From: Halomonas sp. HL-93
GTDB lineage: Bacteria; Pseudomonadota; Gammaproteobacteria; Pseudomonadales; Halomonadaceae
Length of the DNA: 64,000 nucleotides
Assembly: GCF_900086985.1 (NCBI RefSeq)
Contig: NZ_LT593974.1
Location: 1,054,001 to 1,118,000 of the forward strand
Direction: 5' to 3'
In this document: positions 44,462 through 53,490 of the stretch, in pieces
Layout: every line of letters begins with the position of its first letter
Numbering within the stretch: position 1 is the stretch's first letter
Notes under the pieces: generated by a model
Database searches by the model: none
What the model saw: the letters and a program-made list of their open reading frames with translations, nothing else
Told to the model about the DNA's origin: nothing
Translations under genes and position numbers: made by a program

Positions 44462-46353
44462 CCGAAACCCTCTCGCCCCCGCGATTACAGCCCAGCCGAA
44501 CAAGCTTGTCAGGTGTCACGATGCCTGCCCACTGTAGCGTGGGCGTTACCGTCTTGATTGTGCATCGCGATACGCTGGGGCGTTATCTACCGGAAGGCAC
44601 AAGCGTCAAGTTAGTTGATTCTGCCGGAAAGACCATCACCGCCACCATTGATGCCGAGGGCGCAAGTCGTCATGAAGGGGCGGCGCCTAATAAGGTCGCC
44701 TGGCAACTAATGGATGCCCATGGTCAGCACCTGGTGGCGGTCGACGATAAGCCGCTGGAACCATGTCGAGCAGCGGCGGAGCCTCCGGAAGTCGATATTG
44801 CCATGGATGAAACGACGATCCAGGCCACCTACCTGCCTCCGCCTATCAGCCTCAATCTGCGCGATGAAATGACCTCACCCGAGGCCGACTTACTGAGCGA
44901 CGAGCAACTGGAACAGCTGCGTTTGGCGGGTAACAACGCCACGCTGTTCTTGCATGGCTACAATGTCCCACTGGGTCAGTACGGGTCGTTTGCCTCCTGG
45001 GAAAAGCGCAGCGATATCAGTGCTAAACCGTTATTAACCACTGCCCATACGGCCAGCAGCGCCACCATTCTTCAAGATATCGACAAGGTAAATATCCAAG
45101 TACCTGTCACGAGAGGCAAGATAGCCAACAATCTCTATCATACGCCGACCGAAAATGGATCGGATGAATATCGTGAGGCGTATTGTAACGGCAGTGGTGC
45201 CTACAACTGGTTCGTTCACATGGAGCATCAGCTCAACCGTGCGGCGGGGATGACCGAAGAAGACTGGCGACCCTACACCCGCATGGTGGGCATCGCCTGG
45301 TTTGGCGATACGGGCAGCGTCGACTTCTTCCAGGCCGAACTCAATGCGATGGCAGCAGGGCGGCGGTTGGTCGCTTTGCTTGAACAGCTTGATGAAGCAG
45401 GCATTGCCATCAATATCATCAGCCACTCGCTGGGCGCGCGCGTGGTACTCACGGCACTCAATATTCTCGGTGAGCAGGAGCGCCACCAATGGATCGACAA
45501 TATTTATCTGTGGCAGCCAGCGGTTGCCGATAACGCGCTCGTCAATGATTCCTCTCAGGACAGCCACCCGCTGGGCATGGGCGTCTTCCCCGACGCCCAC
45601 AAGGCAGCGCGCAAGGTGGTGGTGTTGCACTCCGAGGAGGATGGCATCCTCGGGCCGCCGCCGCAGGATAGCCGCTCCTTCTGGCAACAGGTAGCTGAAG
45701 TCATCAGCCCCACCGCAGTGTGGGCACAAGAGCTATTCGGCGCCGACGATATGTTGGATGAACTCATCGGCTCGGCGGGAGGCGCCTACGGTAAAAAGTG
45801 GTGGGTATTCCCCGCTGGCCTGTCGACGCCCTTAATCCGCTACTACACCGATAAGGCACCGGACGATACGGTACAACCTCCTGTGCCTCCACCCATACCG
45901 GTTGGCCCTGATCCTTATGGCAAGGAGCACGCTGCAAGGGCTTGGCAGGCATTCAGAAAGCTGGCGATTGAGGAGGCGCGTGAGGCAATCGCCAGCGCCG
46001 ACCCCTTGCCCACTTATGACCTGTTGGCACCGCTCGCCCACCATGCCGTGGTGAGCGAAGAACGCGCCGCCTCCTATATCGATACCCTGGAGTGGCTGGT
46101 AGGCAGGAATTGGCGAGCGGGGAGAGGACCGCGCGCAGCGCTGGGGAGTGTCGGGTTTGGTGTGGTGCGTGCTGATAATGTTTTTATTAGAAGGAAATTA
46201 GGTACTGAAGAATTCGACTTCGTCGACCAGACACTATGGTTATTTGATCACTCGGGAATGAAAATTCCTAGCGATGAGGTGTTTGAGAAAAGCTATCAGG
46301 AAGGGATTATTGATCGGATCAAGGAGGCATCGCGTTTTGGTCGCTATGAATAA
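44458..46353 (+). CDS. Putative T6SS alpha/beta-hydrolase (lipase-like) effector
   Basis: A 631-residue protein downstream of a DUF4123 adaptor, the standard place for its cargo. Residues ~45-100 look like a small beta-rich domain; residues 160-460 form an alpha/beta hydrolase with the oxyanion-side block LFLHGYNVP (164-171), nucleophile elbow ISHSLGAR (S324 in S-x-S-x-G, a GxSxG variant), and candidate acid D395 in LHSEEDGI. The histidine is not certain (H528/H529 possible). A proline-rich linker (~472-485) leads to a C-terminal helical region. It resembles T6SS phospholipase effectors (Tle) in position and catalytic elbow, but I cannot place it in a named Tle family. Toxicity and substrate are inferred. 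It is followed by two tandem candidates for immunity. Confidence 0.8.
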   Translation: MTETLSPPRLQPSRTSLSGVTMPAHCSVGVTVLIVHRDTLGRYLPEGTSVKLVDSAGKTITATIDAEGASRHEGAAPNKVAWQLMDAHGQHLVAVDDKPLEPCRAAAEPPEVDIAMDETTIQATYLPPPISLNLRDEMTSPEADLLSDEQLEQLRLAGNNATLFLHGYNVPLGQYGSFASWEKRSDISAKPLLTTAHTASSATILQDIDKVNIQVPVTRGKIANNLYHTPTENGSDEYREAYCNGSGAYNWFVHMEHQLNRAAGMTEEDWRPYTRMVGIAWFGDTGSVDFFQAELNAMAAGRRLVALLEQLDEAGIAINIISHSLGARVVLTALNILGEQERHQWIDNIYLWQPAVADNALVNDSSQDSHPLGMGVFPDAHKAARKVVVLHSEEDGILGPPPQDSRSFWQQVAEVISPTAVWAQELFGADDMLDELIGSAGGAYGKKWWVFPAGLSTPLIRYYTDKAPDDTVQPPVPPPIPVGPDPYGKEHAARAWQAFRKLAIEEAREAIASADPLPTYDLLAPLAHHAVVSEERAASYIDTLEWLVGRNWRAGRGPRAALGSVGFGVVRADNVFIRRKLGTEEFDFVDQTLWLFDHSGMKIPSDEVFEKSYQEGIIDRIKEASRFGRYE

Positions 46354-47572
46354 GCAAAAAATAATCGCTCTTGTAATAGTTGTTGGCACTGTATTGGCTT
46401 TGGCCTATTACGGCGTAATGATGCTAACAAGGCTTGAACCGGTTACTTCACTAAGCATGTCTAGCAATGGTCGCTATGTGATCTCTGCCCACGAAGACGG
46501 CGCGCTGGTGCTATGGGATATAGACGCCAAGAAGAGAGAGCAACTGTCTGATAATGCGAACCTTTATAGTGCCTATTTTATCCCCGAAGGCGATGCATTC
46601 CTATGGCAGGATCAAGATGATGTCGTTTATGTGCAGCGCGTCGATGGCGAGGTGATTGAGGAATTTGAGCACTTCCCGACCTATGGGCATGTGATGTCCG
46701 CTGATAGACAGGACTACCTCTCCAGTAATCAAACCTGGAACATTTACCATGGACATGGCGATGCGTTACGCCCCGTTTTGCTTGATAGCCAAAGCCCCAG
46801 CTTTACCGGCACCGGGCAAGTCTTGAACCTTTCTATGGGCGACGGGTTTTTCGTCTCCGGGGGCTCGGGAAGTCCTGGTGGCGAACTCGAAGACTCCCCG
46901 CCGGTACGGGAAGAGGACGATTTTCGTTTTTCCTCCAGCTACGGCGGGGTGACGTTATGGGATACTGATACTTTGGAACCCGTAGCTAAATTGCCGGGCA
47001 ACTCATCCAAAACCTATGCCACCGTTAGCCCGGACGGTCAGTGGGTGGTCAGCGGTGACGAGAATACCATCGGGCTTTTCTGGAATACGGATGAACCTCA
47101 AGAACGCCACAGAATGGCTGACTATGATAGCGGTGTTTTGTTAGATGATTTGCCAGATGGGCTACCAGAAGAAGATTATTGGGATGCCAGTGAATTAATT
47201 GATGTCCCAAGGAAGGAAAAGCCTGATGAACATGGTATTTATCGCCCGTTAGCTACACCAACGACTATTGCCATTGCTTTTATCAATGGCAGTGAGGAGT
47301 TCTTACGCATCGGCCATAGCCATTATCGTAGTGATGGCACTAGTCAAACCTATGCCGCCCTGTTCAAGGCAGGCAACCCCTGGCCCCAGGCATATCTTGA
47401 TTTAGGTACGGATCCTTTTCCCTCAGTCAATAACTACTCTCGCAACCTGAGTATCGACTCCGCGCCTGATGCCAACCTGTTAGTCACCGGCCATGCCTTT
47501 GATGGCGGTATCACCGTGTACCGCTATGACCCGGAAGAGCGCACGCTAGCCAAGGAGTGGGTAGGGCAGTAA
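46346..47572 (+). CDS. Membrane-anchored beta-propeller protein, putative immunity protein, copy 1
   Basis: A 408-residue protein. I use ATG 46346, which overlaps the effector stop by 8 bp; the longer frame (46274) lies within the effector gene. Residues 7-27 are one membrane helix, so the rest should face the periplasm. The body has WD-like blades (SLSMSSNGRYVISAHEDGALVLWD, ATVSPDGQWVVSGDENTIGLFWN). It is coupled to a T6SS lipase-type effector, the usual place of an immunity gene, and its topology suits neutralising an enzyme that attacks periplasm-facing lipids. Immunity function is inferred. Copy 2 follows directly. Confidence 0.75.
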   Translation: MNKQKIIALVIVVGTVLALAYYGVMMLTRLEPVTSLSMSSNGRYVISAHEDGALVLWDIDAKKREQLSDNANLYSAYFIPEGDAFLWQDQDDVVYVQRVDGEVIEEFEHFPTYGHVMSADRQDYLSSNQTWNIYHGHGDALRPVLLDSQSPSFTGTGQVLNLSMGDGFFVSGGSGSPGGELEDSPPVREEDDFRFSSSYGGVTLWDTDTLEPVAKLPGNSSKTYATVSPDGQWVVSGDENTIGLFWNTDEPQERHRMADYDSGVLLDDLPDGLPEEDYWDASELIDVPRKEKPDEHGIYRPLATPTTIAIAFINGSEEFLRIGHSHYRSDGTSQTYAALFKAGNPWPQAYLDLGTDPFPSVNNYSRNLSIDSAPDANLLVTGHAFDGGITVYRYDPEERTLAKEWVGQ

Positions 47573-48819
47573 TGCTGGCAAGCGTCATCGCGAGCGCTAG
47601 ACACCGCCTCCGTGAGTTGGTCATTATCATGCTGGTGGTCATGGCCGCTGGTGCTTGGCTCTGGTTCACGCTTAGTCGCCTGGAGCCGGTGACCTCGCTA
47701 AGCGTTTCCAGCGATGGTCGCTATGTGATCTCTGCCCACAAAGATGGTGCGCTAGTGCTGTGGAATATCGAGGACCAAAAACGGGAAGTGCTTTCCAATG
47801 AAGCCAATATCTACAGCGCTTACTTTATTGAAAGGGGAAATGCATTCCTATGGCTGGATCAGAATGATGCGGTGTACGTGCAGGGCGTCGATGGCGAGGT
47901 GATTGAAGAGTTTGAACACTTTCCCACCTACGGGCATGTGATGGACTCAACCTTTTCCGATTATTTAGCTTCCGATATTGACTGGAACATCTTCCATGGT
48001 CACGGGGGCGCCATGAAGCCGGTCATGCAAGATGGTGTCTCTCCCAGTTTTAAAGGGTCGGGAAAGATATTGAAACTAACGCTGTCTGAGCAGGGGCGTA
48101 AATTCGTATCAGCAGGGGTGGGAGATCGTGAAAGCCCAAGCGTCGACGAGGTGCCTGCAGTCGCACCTGAACGTCGATTCAGCAACTATACGGGCGTGAC
48201 GCTATGGGATCTTGACACGTTTGAGCCTATTTCCATGCTACCAGGGAACTCGTTTAAGGTAGATGCCACTATCAGCCCCGATGGGCAGTGGGTGGTCAGT
48301 GGTGATGAGAATACTTTGGGTTTTTTCTGGGATACAAATGCACCACAAGAGCGCCGCCGTATGGCTGACTACCTCAGTGGTGTTTTCCTAGAAGATGTTC
48401 CAGAAGGTTTGGCAACGGATGAGTACTGGGATAAAAGTAAACTTATTGATGTTCCAAGAAAAGATAAGCCTGATGAGCACGGCGTTTATCGTCCGCTAGC
48501 TACGCCAACGACCATTGCCACTGCCTTTATCAAGGGCAGCGAGGAGTTCCTGCGTATTGGTTACAGCCAGTATAGCAGTGATGGCACTAGCCAAACCTAT
48601 GCCGGTCTGTTCGAGGCAGGCAACCCCTGGCCCCAAGCGTATCTTGATTTGGGCACTGATCCTTTTCCCTCAGTGAATGATTACTCCCGCAACCTGAGTA
48701 TCGACTCCGCGCCTGATGCGAACTTGCTGGTCACCGGGCATGCTTTTGATGGCGGTATCACCGTGTACCGTTACGATCCTGAAGAACGCACGCTAGCCAA
48801 GGAGTGGGTGGGGCAGTGA
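47572..48819 (+). CDS. Membrane-anchored beta-propeller protein, putative immunity protein, copy 2
   Basis: A 415-residue tandem paralogue of the preceding gene; the two overlap as TAATG at 47570-47574. The N-terminal membrane helix is different in sequence (ELVIIMLVVMAAGAWLWFTL), the region from RLEPVTSLS on is highly similar, a stretch around residues 170-200 diverges, and the final 45 residues (from YSRNLSIDS to the end) are identical. This pattern suggests duplication followed by diversification with the 3' ends kept alike by gene conversion. Its own end repeats the junction (stop overlapping an ATGCTG), as if the unit could be extended again. Confidence 0.75.
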   Translation: MLASVIASARHRLRELVIIMLVVMAAGAWLWFTLSRLEPVTSLSVSSDGRYVISAHKDGALVLWNIEDQKREVLSNEANIYSAYFIERGNAFLWLDQNDAVYVQGVDGEVIEEFEHFPTYGHVMDSTFSDYLASDIDWNIFHGHGGAMKPVMQDGVSPSFKGSGKILKLTLSEQGRKFVSAGVGDRESPSVDEVPAVAPERRFSNYTGVTLWDLDTFEPISMLPGNSFKVDATISPDGQWVVSGDENTLGFFWDTNAPQERRRMADYLSGVFLEDVPEGLATDEYWDKSKLIDVPRKDKPDEHGVYRPLATPTTIATAFIKGSEEFLRIGYSQYSSDGTSQTYAGLFEAGNPWPQAYLDLGTDPFPSVNDYSRNLSIDSAPDANLLVTGHAFDGGITVYRYDPEERTLAKEWVGQ

Positions 48820-48888
48820 TGCTGATTATTTACTTTCACGATTTATATCGGAAAAACCGTTAATTCGCGGATGGTCATATGAAAACGC

Positions 48889-48915
48889 GATGGAAGAAGG
48901 CAGCTCCCTGCCTTC
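48889..48915. terminator. Hairpin between the T6SS module and nirD
   Basis: GAAGGCAG (48896-48903) and CTGCCTTC (48908-48915) form a perfect 8-bp stem that extends further with two mismatches. It lies between convergent genes; T runs are weak, so termination strength is uncertain. Confidence 0.55.
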
Positions 48916-48932
48916 CTTCATCATCTTAACCA

Positions 48933-49325
48933 TCACCCCTCGATCCATACCTCATCGCCTTTGAACTCAATTGGCCATGTGCGTAGTTTGACGTCCTCAT
49001 CCTCCAGGCACTGGCCGTCTTCCAGACGAAAGTGCTGCTTATAGATGGGCGAGGCGACGACTGGGGCACCTTTTAGATCGCCGACAATACCCCGGGCAAT
49101 GACGTTGGCGTTGGAGAACGGATCGTGATGGTCGAGGGCGAAAAGCTCGTTGCCATGGCCTGGTAAATAGAAAATGGCCACCTGGGCCGGGGGGGCGCCG
49201 CTATCCAGCCAGGCGGCCACACCGGAAAACTCCACCAGGTCGGCTTTGTGACAGACTTTTTGCCAGGTCTTGCTGTTTTCAACACTCACGTTATCCATCT
49301 CTTTTTTCATTGCCGTTGCGGTCAT
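48933..49325 (-). CDS. nirD: Nitrite reductase (NADH) small subunit NirD
   Basis: A 130-residue Rieske-fold protein that lacks the Fe-S ligands, as NirD does. Recognisable parts are WQKVCHKADLVEFSGVAAWL, VAIFYLPGHGNELFALDHHDPFSNANVIARGIVGDLKG and SPIYKQHFRLEDGQCLEDEDVKLRTWPI. It is the third gene of the minus-strand operon (FAD oxidoreductase, nirB, nirD), 51 bp after nirB, and partners NirB in reducing nitrite to ammonium. GAGG lies 6 bases before ATG 49325. Confidence 0.94.
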   Translation of the reverse strand: MTATAMKKEMDNVSVENSKTWQKVCHKADLVEFSGVAAWLDSGAPPAQVAIFYLPGHGNELFALDHHDPFSNANVIARGIVGDLKGAPVVASPIYKQHFRLEDGQCLEDEDVKLRTWPIEFKGDEVWIEG

Positions 49326-49376
49326 GGGATGCCTCGTTGTTTGATCATTGTTTATTCAGTGAAAAGCGTCGCTTAA

Positions 49377-51884
49377 TTAAGCAGGCCGAAGTTGGCCGCG
49401 CTCGCTGGTCATGATGATCGACGGGTCCGGGCGCTCGTCGTTGACGAAGCTTCTGAAACGCTTGAGTTTTTCCGGATCGCTGATGGCATCGGCCCATTCG
49501 CACTGATAGTTGTCGATGACAGTTTGCATCTGACGCTCTAGCTCGTCGCCGATATCCAGGCTGTCTTCCAGAATCACCTCTTTCAGGTAATCCAGGCCAC
49601 CTTCGAGGTTCTCCCGCCATACGGACGTACGCTGCAGGCGGTCTGCGGTGCGCACATAGAACATCAGGAAGCGGTCAATGGTGCGGTAGAGCTGCTCATC
49701 GTCCAGGTCGGTGGCAAACAGCTCGGCGTGGCGTGGGCGCATGCCGCCGTTACCGCACACATACAGGTTCCAGCCGTTCTCAGTGGCGATAATGCCAATG
49801 TCTTTGCTCTGCGCTTCGGCGCACTCACGGGTGCAGCCGGAAACGCCAAACTTGATCTTGTGCGGCGCACGCAGGCCCTTGTAGCGATTCTCCAGTTGGA
49901 TCGCCATGCCGACGCTGTCCTGCACGCCGTAGCGGCACCAGGTGCTACCGACGCAGGACTTCACCGTGCGCAGCGATTTGCCGTAGGCGTGGCCGGTTTC
50001 AAAACCGGCGTCGATCAGTTCGCTCCAGATATCCGGCAGGTCTTCCAGGCGGGCACCGAATAAATCGATGCGCTGGCCGCCGGTGACTTTGGAGTAGAGG
50101 TTATATTTCTTGGCCACCGCGCCAAGCGCGATTAGCTTGTCAGGGGTGATTTCACCACCGGCAACCCGCGGCACCACCGAGTAGGTGCCGTTTTTCTGCA
50201 TGTTGGCCATGAAGGTGTCGTTGGTATCCTGCAGCGGCACATGCGCCGCGTCGGTGATCGGCTCGTTAAAGCACGACGCTAGAATCGAGGCCACGGCGGG
50301 TTTGCAGATATCGCAGCCCAGGCGGTGGGTCTCAGGATTGCCGTGCTTGTCGATCAGTTCGCTGAAGGTTTTAATGCCTTCTACGCGCACGATGTCGTAA
50401 AGCCCCTGGCGGGTATGGGCGAAGTGCTCGCAAATCGATTTATCGACTTCCACGCCGCGGGCTTCGAGTTCGTGATCCACGACACTTTTGAGCAGCGCCG
50501 TGCAGCCACCGCAGCCGGTGCTGGCTTTGGTCTCGCCTTTCACACCCGCCAAATCGACCGCGCCGCCGTCAATCGTGGCACAAATATCGCCTTTGGTGAC
50601 GTTGTGACAGGAGCAAATAGTGGCGGTTTCCGGCAGGGCATCGGGGCCAAGCGCCGGGGCGGCACCACTGCTTTGCGGCAGAATCAATGAGGCCGGCTCG
50701 TCGGGCAGTTCGATGCCGTTTGAATAGTACTGCAGCAGCGTGTCGTAGGCGCTGTTATCGCCCACCAGCATGGCCCCCAGCAGCTTCTTGCCGTCGCTGG
50801 AGACGACCATCTTGCGGTACACCTGAGTGAGCGGGTCGAGGTAGCGGAACATCCGCGCCCCCGGGTTCTGATTGCCGTGGGCATCGCCAATCGACCCCAC
50901 ATCCACGCCGAGCAGTTTGAGCTTGGTACTCATGTCTGCGCCGCTAAAGCGGGTATCGCCGTCGGTCAGCGTGGCGAGCGCCGCCTTGGCCATCTGATAG
51001 CCGGGGGCGACCAGGCCGAAAATGCTCTGGTTCCATAGGGCGACTTCACCGATCGCCAGGATGGCGGGATCGCTGGTGCGGCACTGGTCGTCGACCACCA
51101 CGCCGCCGCGCTCGCCGATCTCCAGGTCGCAGTCCCGGGCCAGCTGGTCGCGGGGGCGAATGCCCGCCGAGAACACAATCAGGTCGGTTTCCAGCACCTT
51201 GTCGTCTTGGAATACCATACGGTGGCGGCTCGCGTCGCCGTCTTCGATACGTTGGGTGGCCCGCTCGGTAAGCACCTGCACGCCCAAGGCTTCGATTTTT
51301 TCACGCAGCAATTCGCCGCCTTCATTATCCACCTGCATCGGCATCAGCCGCGAGGCAAACTCCACCACGGCGGTATCCAGGTTCAAACCGCGTAGGGCAT
51401 TGGCCGCTTCCAAACCGAGCAGGCCGCCGCCGACCACCACGCCGTTCGTGGCGTTTTCGGCCGCCGCGCGGATGTCGTCCAGATCATCCAGCGTACGGTA
51501 GACCAGGCAGCCGTCGCGGTCGTTGCCGGGAATCGGCGGCACGAAGGGATAGGAGCCGGTGGCCAGTACCAACTGGTCGTAGGGGTAGCGCCCCTGGTCG
51601 GTCACCACTTCCTGCTGGTCGCGATCAATGTGCGTCACGGCTTCGCCGGTGCGCAGCGTGACGCCACTGGTGGCGTAGTAGTCGGCGTCGCACAGGGCGA
51701 GCGACTCGGCATCGCGGCCGCTGAAATATTCCGAAAGGTGGACGCGATCATAGGCGCGATGACGCTCTTCGCCAAACACGGTGACCTGATAGCGATCAAG
51801 AGCGCCGTTATCTACGAGCTGCTCGACCAGGTGGTGGCCGACCATGCCGTTACCAATAATAATAAGCTGCTGTTGGGTAGACAT
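49377..51884 (-). CDS. nirB: Nitrite reductase (NADH) large subunit NirB
   Basis: An 835-residue siroheme enzyme reducing nitrite to ammonium with NADH in the cytosol. Order: FAD/NAD domains (IIGNGMVGHHLVEQL, VVVGGGLLGLEAANALRGL, ILAIGEVALW), BFD-like [2Fe-2S] domain (CSCHNVTKGDIC... STGCGGCTALL), a second short helical region with CDICKPA, then the sulfite/nitrite reductase repeat and the siroheme/[4Fe-4S] site CVGSTWC and CTRECAEAQ. Length is close to the family norm. It starts 2 bp after the stop of the upstream oxidoreductase. Siroheme can come from the cobA product at 56580 together with later steps. Confidence 0.96.
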   Translation of the reverse strand: MSTQQQLIIIGNGMVGHHLVEQLVDNGALDRYQVTVFGEERHRAYDRVHLSEYFSGRDAESLALCDADYYATSGVTLRTGEAVTHIDRDQQEVVTDQGRYPYDQLVLATGSYPFVPPIPGNDRDGCLVYRTLDDLDDIRAAAENATNGVVVGGGLLGLEAANALRGLNLDTAVVEFASRLMPMQVDNEGGELLREKIEALGVQVLTERATQRIEDGDASRHRMVFQDDKVLETDLIVFSAGIRPRDQLARDCDLEIGERGGVVVDDQCRTSDPAILAIGEVALWNQSIFGLVAPGYQMAKAALATLTDGDTRFSGADMSTKLKLLGVDVGSIGDAHGNQNPGARMFRYLDPLTQVYRKMVVSSDGKKLLGAMLVGDNSAYDTLLQYYSNGIELPDEPASLILPQSSGAAPALGPDALPETATICSCHNVTKGDICATIDGGAVDLAGVKGETKASTGCGGCTALLKSVVDHELEARGVEVDKSICEHFAHTRQGLYDIVRVEGIKTFSELIDKHGNPETHRLGCDICKPAVASILASCFNEPITDAAHVPLQDTNDTFMANMQKNGTYSVVPRVAGGEITPDKLIALGAVAKKYNLYSKVTGGQRIDLFGARLEDLPDIWSELIDAGFETGHAYGKSLRTVKSCVGSTWCRYGVQDSVGMAIQLENRYKGLRAPHKIKFGVSGCTRECAEAQSKDIGIIATENGWNLYVCGNGGMRPRHAELFATDLDDEQLYRTIDRFLMFYVRTADRLQRTSVWRENLEGGLDYLKEVILEDSLDIGDELERQMQTVIDNYQCEWADAISDPEKLKRFRSFVNDERPDPSIIMTSERGQLRPA

Positions 51885-51886
51885 GC

Positions 51887-53215
51887 TTAAGCCGCCTCCG
51901 ACGTTGTATGAGAAGAGTGTTTAGAAGAGGGTCCAGAAGGATCAGGGAGCAGTTGAGATGCCGCTTCACGTAGCACCTCGACATCCGCGGCGCCGAACAG
52001 CAGCGCCTGACGACAGGCACTCAGGTCGTTCCCCGCCAGCGCCTGCTCGAAGTACCAGGGGCCGTGTTGGGTGTCGCCATAGAGCACGGCTCCTTCAATG
52101 CGGCCGTCGCGCAGTAATAAGCGCCGGTAGTCGCCCCGTTGTGGGTCGTGGTAGCGAAGCTCGTCATGCTCGGGCGAGGCCTCGGTAGGGCCAAACGCGA
52201 AAAGCGAAACGCCGCTGACTTTGAGCTTGGTAGCGGTGGGTGCCTCGCGGTAGCCGTCGCCCGCGTCGCCACAAAGCACCGCTGCCAATACCTTGACCTG
52301 ATGCCAAATGGGCTCGACCAGCCCATAGGTGTGCTGCTCAAACTGGCAGCATTCGCCCAGGGCAAAAATATGCGGGTCGGAGGTGGTGAGATGGCGGTCG
52401 ACCTTGATCGCACGGTCGGTGGTGAGCCCTGCTGATTGCCCCAATTCGGCGTTGGGGGTGATGCCAGCGGCGATAATCACGCTGTCGGCAGGCAGTCGAC
52501 GTCCGTCATTCAGCACGGCAGCGCAGACGCGGCCGGTAGGGTCGCCTTCGAGTTTTGCCAACTGCGCTTGGGTGACAATGTTGAGCCCGCGCTCAACGAG
52601 TGAGGCTTTCAGCAGGTTGGCGGCGGTGGCGTCCAACTGGCGGTTCATTAGCCGGTCGCTGCGCTGTAAAACGCTAACGTCTAGCCCCTGGCCGCGTTTG
52701 CGTAACCCCTCGGCGGCTTCCAGACCCAGCAGGCCACCGCCAATTACCAGCGCATGGCCGCCCTGTTGGGCAATGGCTTCAAGCGCAGCGGCGTCGTCTA
52801 AATCACGAAAACCGTGCACGCCATCTAGCGCTATGCCCGGCACCTTGGGAAGCGTCGGACGCGAGCCGGTGGCCAGCACGAGGCGATCATAGCGTATGGT
52901 GTGCCCGCCATCGGTTGTCAGTGTACGGTTCTCACGATCGATGGTTTCGACGCGCTCGCCGAGACGTAGCGAGATACCGTTTTCCCGGTACCAGTCAGCG
53001 TCGCGCAGGGTTAGCGCATTGTGCTGCATGTCGCCAGCTAACAGTGGGGAGAGCAGAATGCGATTGTAGGCGGGCACCGGCTCTTCCCCAATCACGGTAA
53101 TTACCTTAGGGCGTTGGGGGGCATTGACCAGGGCTTCCACCAATCGGTGACTGGCCATGCCGTTGCCGATAATGACCAAGTGGTCATCGAGTGAGCACCG
53201 GGGAAAGGTTTCCAT
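51887..53215 (-). CDS. FAD/NAD(P)H-dependent oxidoreductase of the nitrate assimilation operon (NasB-like)
   Basis: A 442-residue pyridine-nucleotide-disulfide-type flavoprotein resembling the FAD part of NirB and rubredoxin reductases (LVIIGNGMASHRLVEAL, LVLATGSRPTLPKVPG, ALVIGGGLLGLEAAEGL, IFALGECCQFEQ). Position as first gene before nirB, and opposite nasA, suggests it is the electron-donating subunit of assimilatory nitrate reductase, passing NADH electrons to NasA. It lacks the BFD domain, which NasA itself carries at its C-terminus. AGGAG lies before ATG 53215. Expression should depend on the leader terminator at 53256-53316. Confidence 0.87.
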   Translation of the reverse strand: METFPRCSLDDHLVIIGNGMASHRLVEALVNAPQRPKVITVIGEEPVPAYNRILLSPLLAGDMQHNALTLRDADWYRENGISLRLGERVETIDRENRTLTTDGGHTIRYDRLVLATGSRPTLPKVPGIALDGVHGFRDLDDAAALEAIAQQGGHALVIGGGLLGLEAAEGLRKRGQGLDVSVLQRSDRLMNRQLDATAANLLKASLVERGLNIVTQAQLAKLEGDPTGRVCAAVLNDGRRLPADSVIIAAGITPNAELGQSAGLTTDRAIKVDRHLTTSDPHIFALGECCQFEQHTYGLVEPIWHQVKVLAAVLCGDAGDGYREAPTATKLKVSGVSLFAFGPTEASPEHDELRYHDPQRGDYRRLLLRDGRIEGAVLYGDTQHGPWYFEQALAGNDLSACRQALLFGAADVEVLREAASQLLPDPSGPSSKHSSHTTSEAA

Positions 53216-53255
53216 GGGTGGCTCCTATTCATCTTGCGTGATAGCGATTTGCTCC

Positions 53256-53316
53256 AAACAAAAACGCCCCTGACACATGCGCTTCCTGCAAGCAGGATGA
53301 ACAAGGTCAGGGGCGT
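53256..53316 (-). terminator. Leader terminator (attenuator) upstream of the NasB-like/nirBD operon
   Basis: On the minus strand ACGCCCCTGAC (53316-53306) pairs with GTCAGGGGCGT (53274-53264), 11 bp, followed by TTTTTGTTT, all upstream of the first start codon. A nested hairpin TCCTGC/GCAGGA sits in the loop. A terminator inside a 5' leader implies regulated read-through. Confidence 0.88.
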
Positions 53317-53365
53317 CGTTGCCCGGTAACGTTGGTTAACGCGTGGCCGCCGCCATTGGCCGCCA
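53317..53365 (-). promoter_or_regulatory. Putative ANTAR (NasT-type) antiterminator hairpins
   Basis: Minus-strand hairpin P1 spans 53365-53344: arms TGGCGGCC and GGCGGCCA (one G-G mismatch) around the six-base loop AATGGC, with A at loop position 1 and G at 4, the rule for ANTAR-protein targets. A second hairpin, CGTT/AACG at 53331-53317, has a seven-base loop ACCGGGC (A1, G4) and abuts the terminator's first arm. P1 begins about 11 nt after the predicted start of transcription. The second loop is one base longer than the rule, so the assignment is tentative. Confidence 0.5.
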
Positions 53366-53386
53366 ACAAGTTATATACTCAATAGC

Positions 53387-53403
53387 TGCAAATCGACGGC
53401 CAA
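53387..53403 (-). promoter_or_regulatory. Sigma-54 promoter of the NasB-like/nirBD operon
   Basis: TTGGCCGTCGATTTGCA on the minus strand has GG-N10-GC with correct spacing and the TTTGCA form of the -12 element. It predicts transcription from near 53376 and a leader of about 160 nt. Confidence 0.78.
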
Positions 53404-53490
53404 TCCTGGGATATTGTTTTTTTTGCTTTATTTTTCATGTCTTTGAATAGAAATTTATAAGAACCTGGTTAGACACTTCCCCGAGCCTAT

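Noticed and set aside
48819..48863. 14-codon frame after the second propeller gene, as if a third copy began
   Set aside because: Apart from the repeated ATGCTG junction the codons do not resemble the other two copies.
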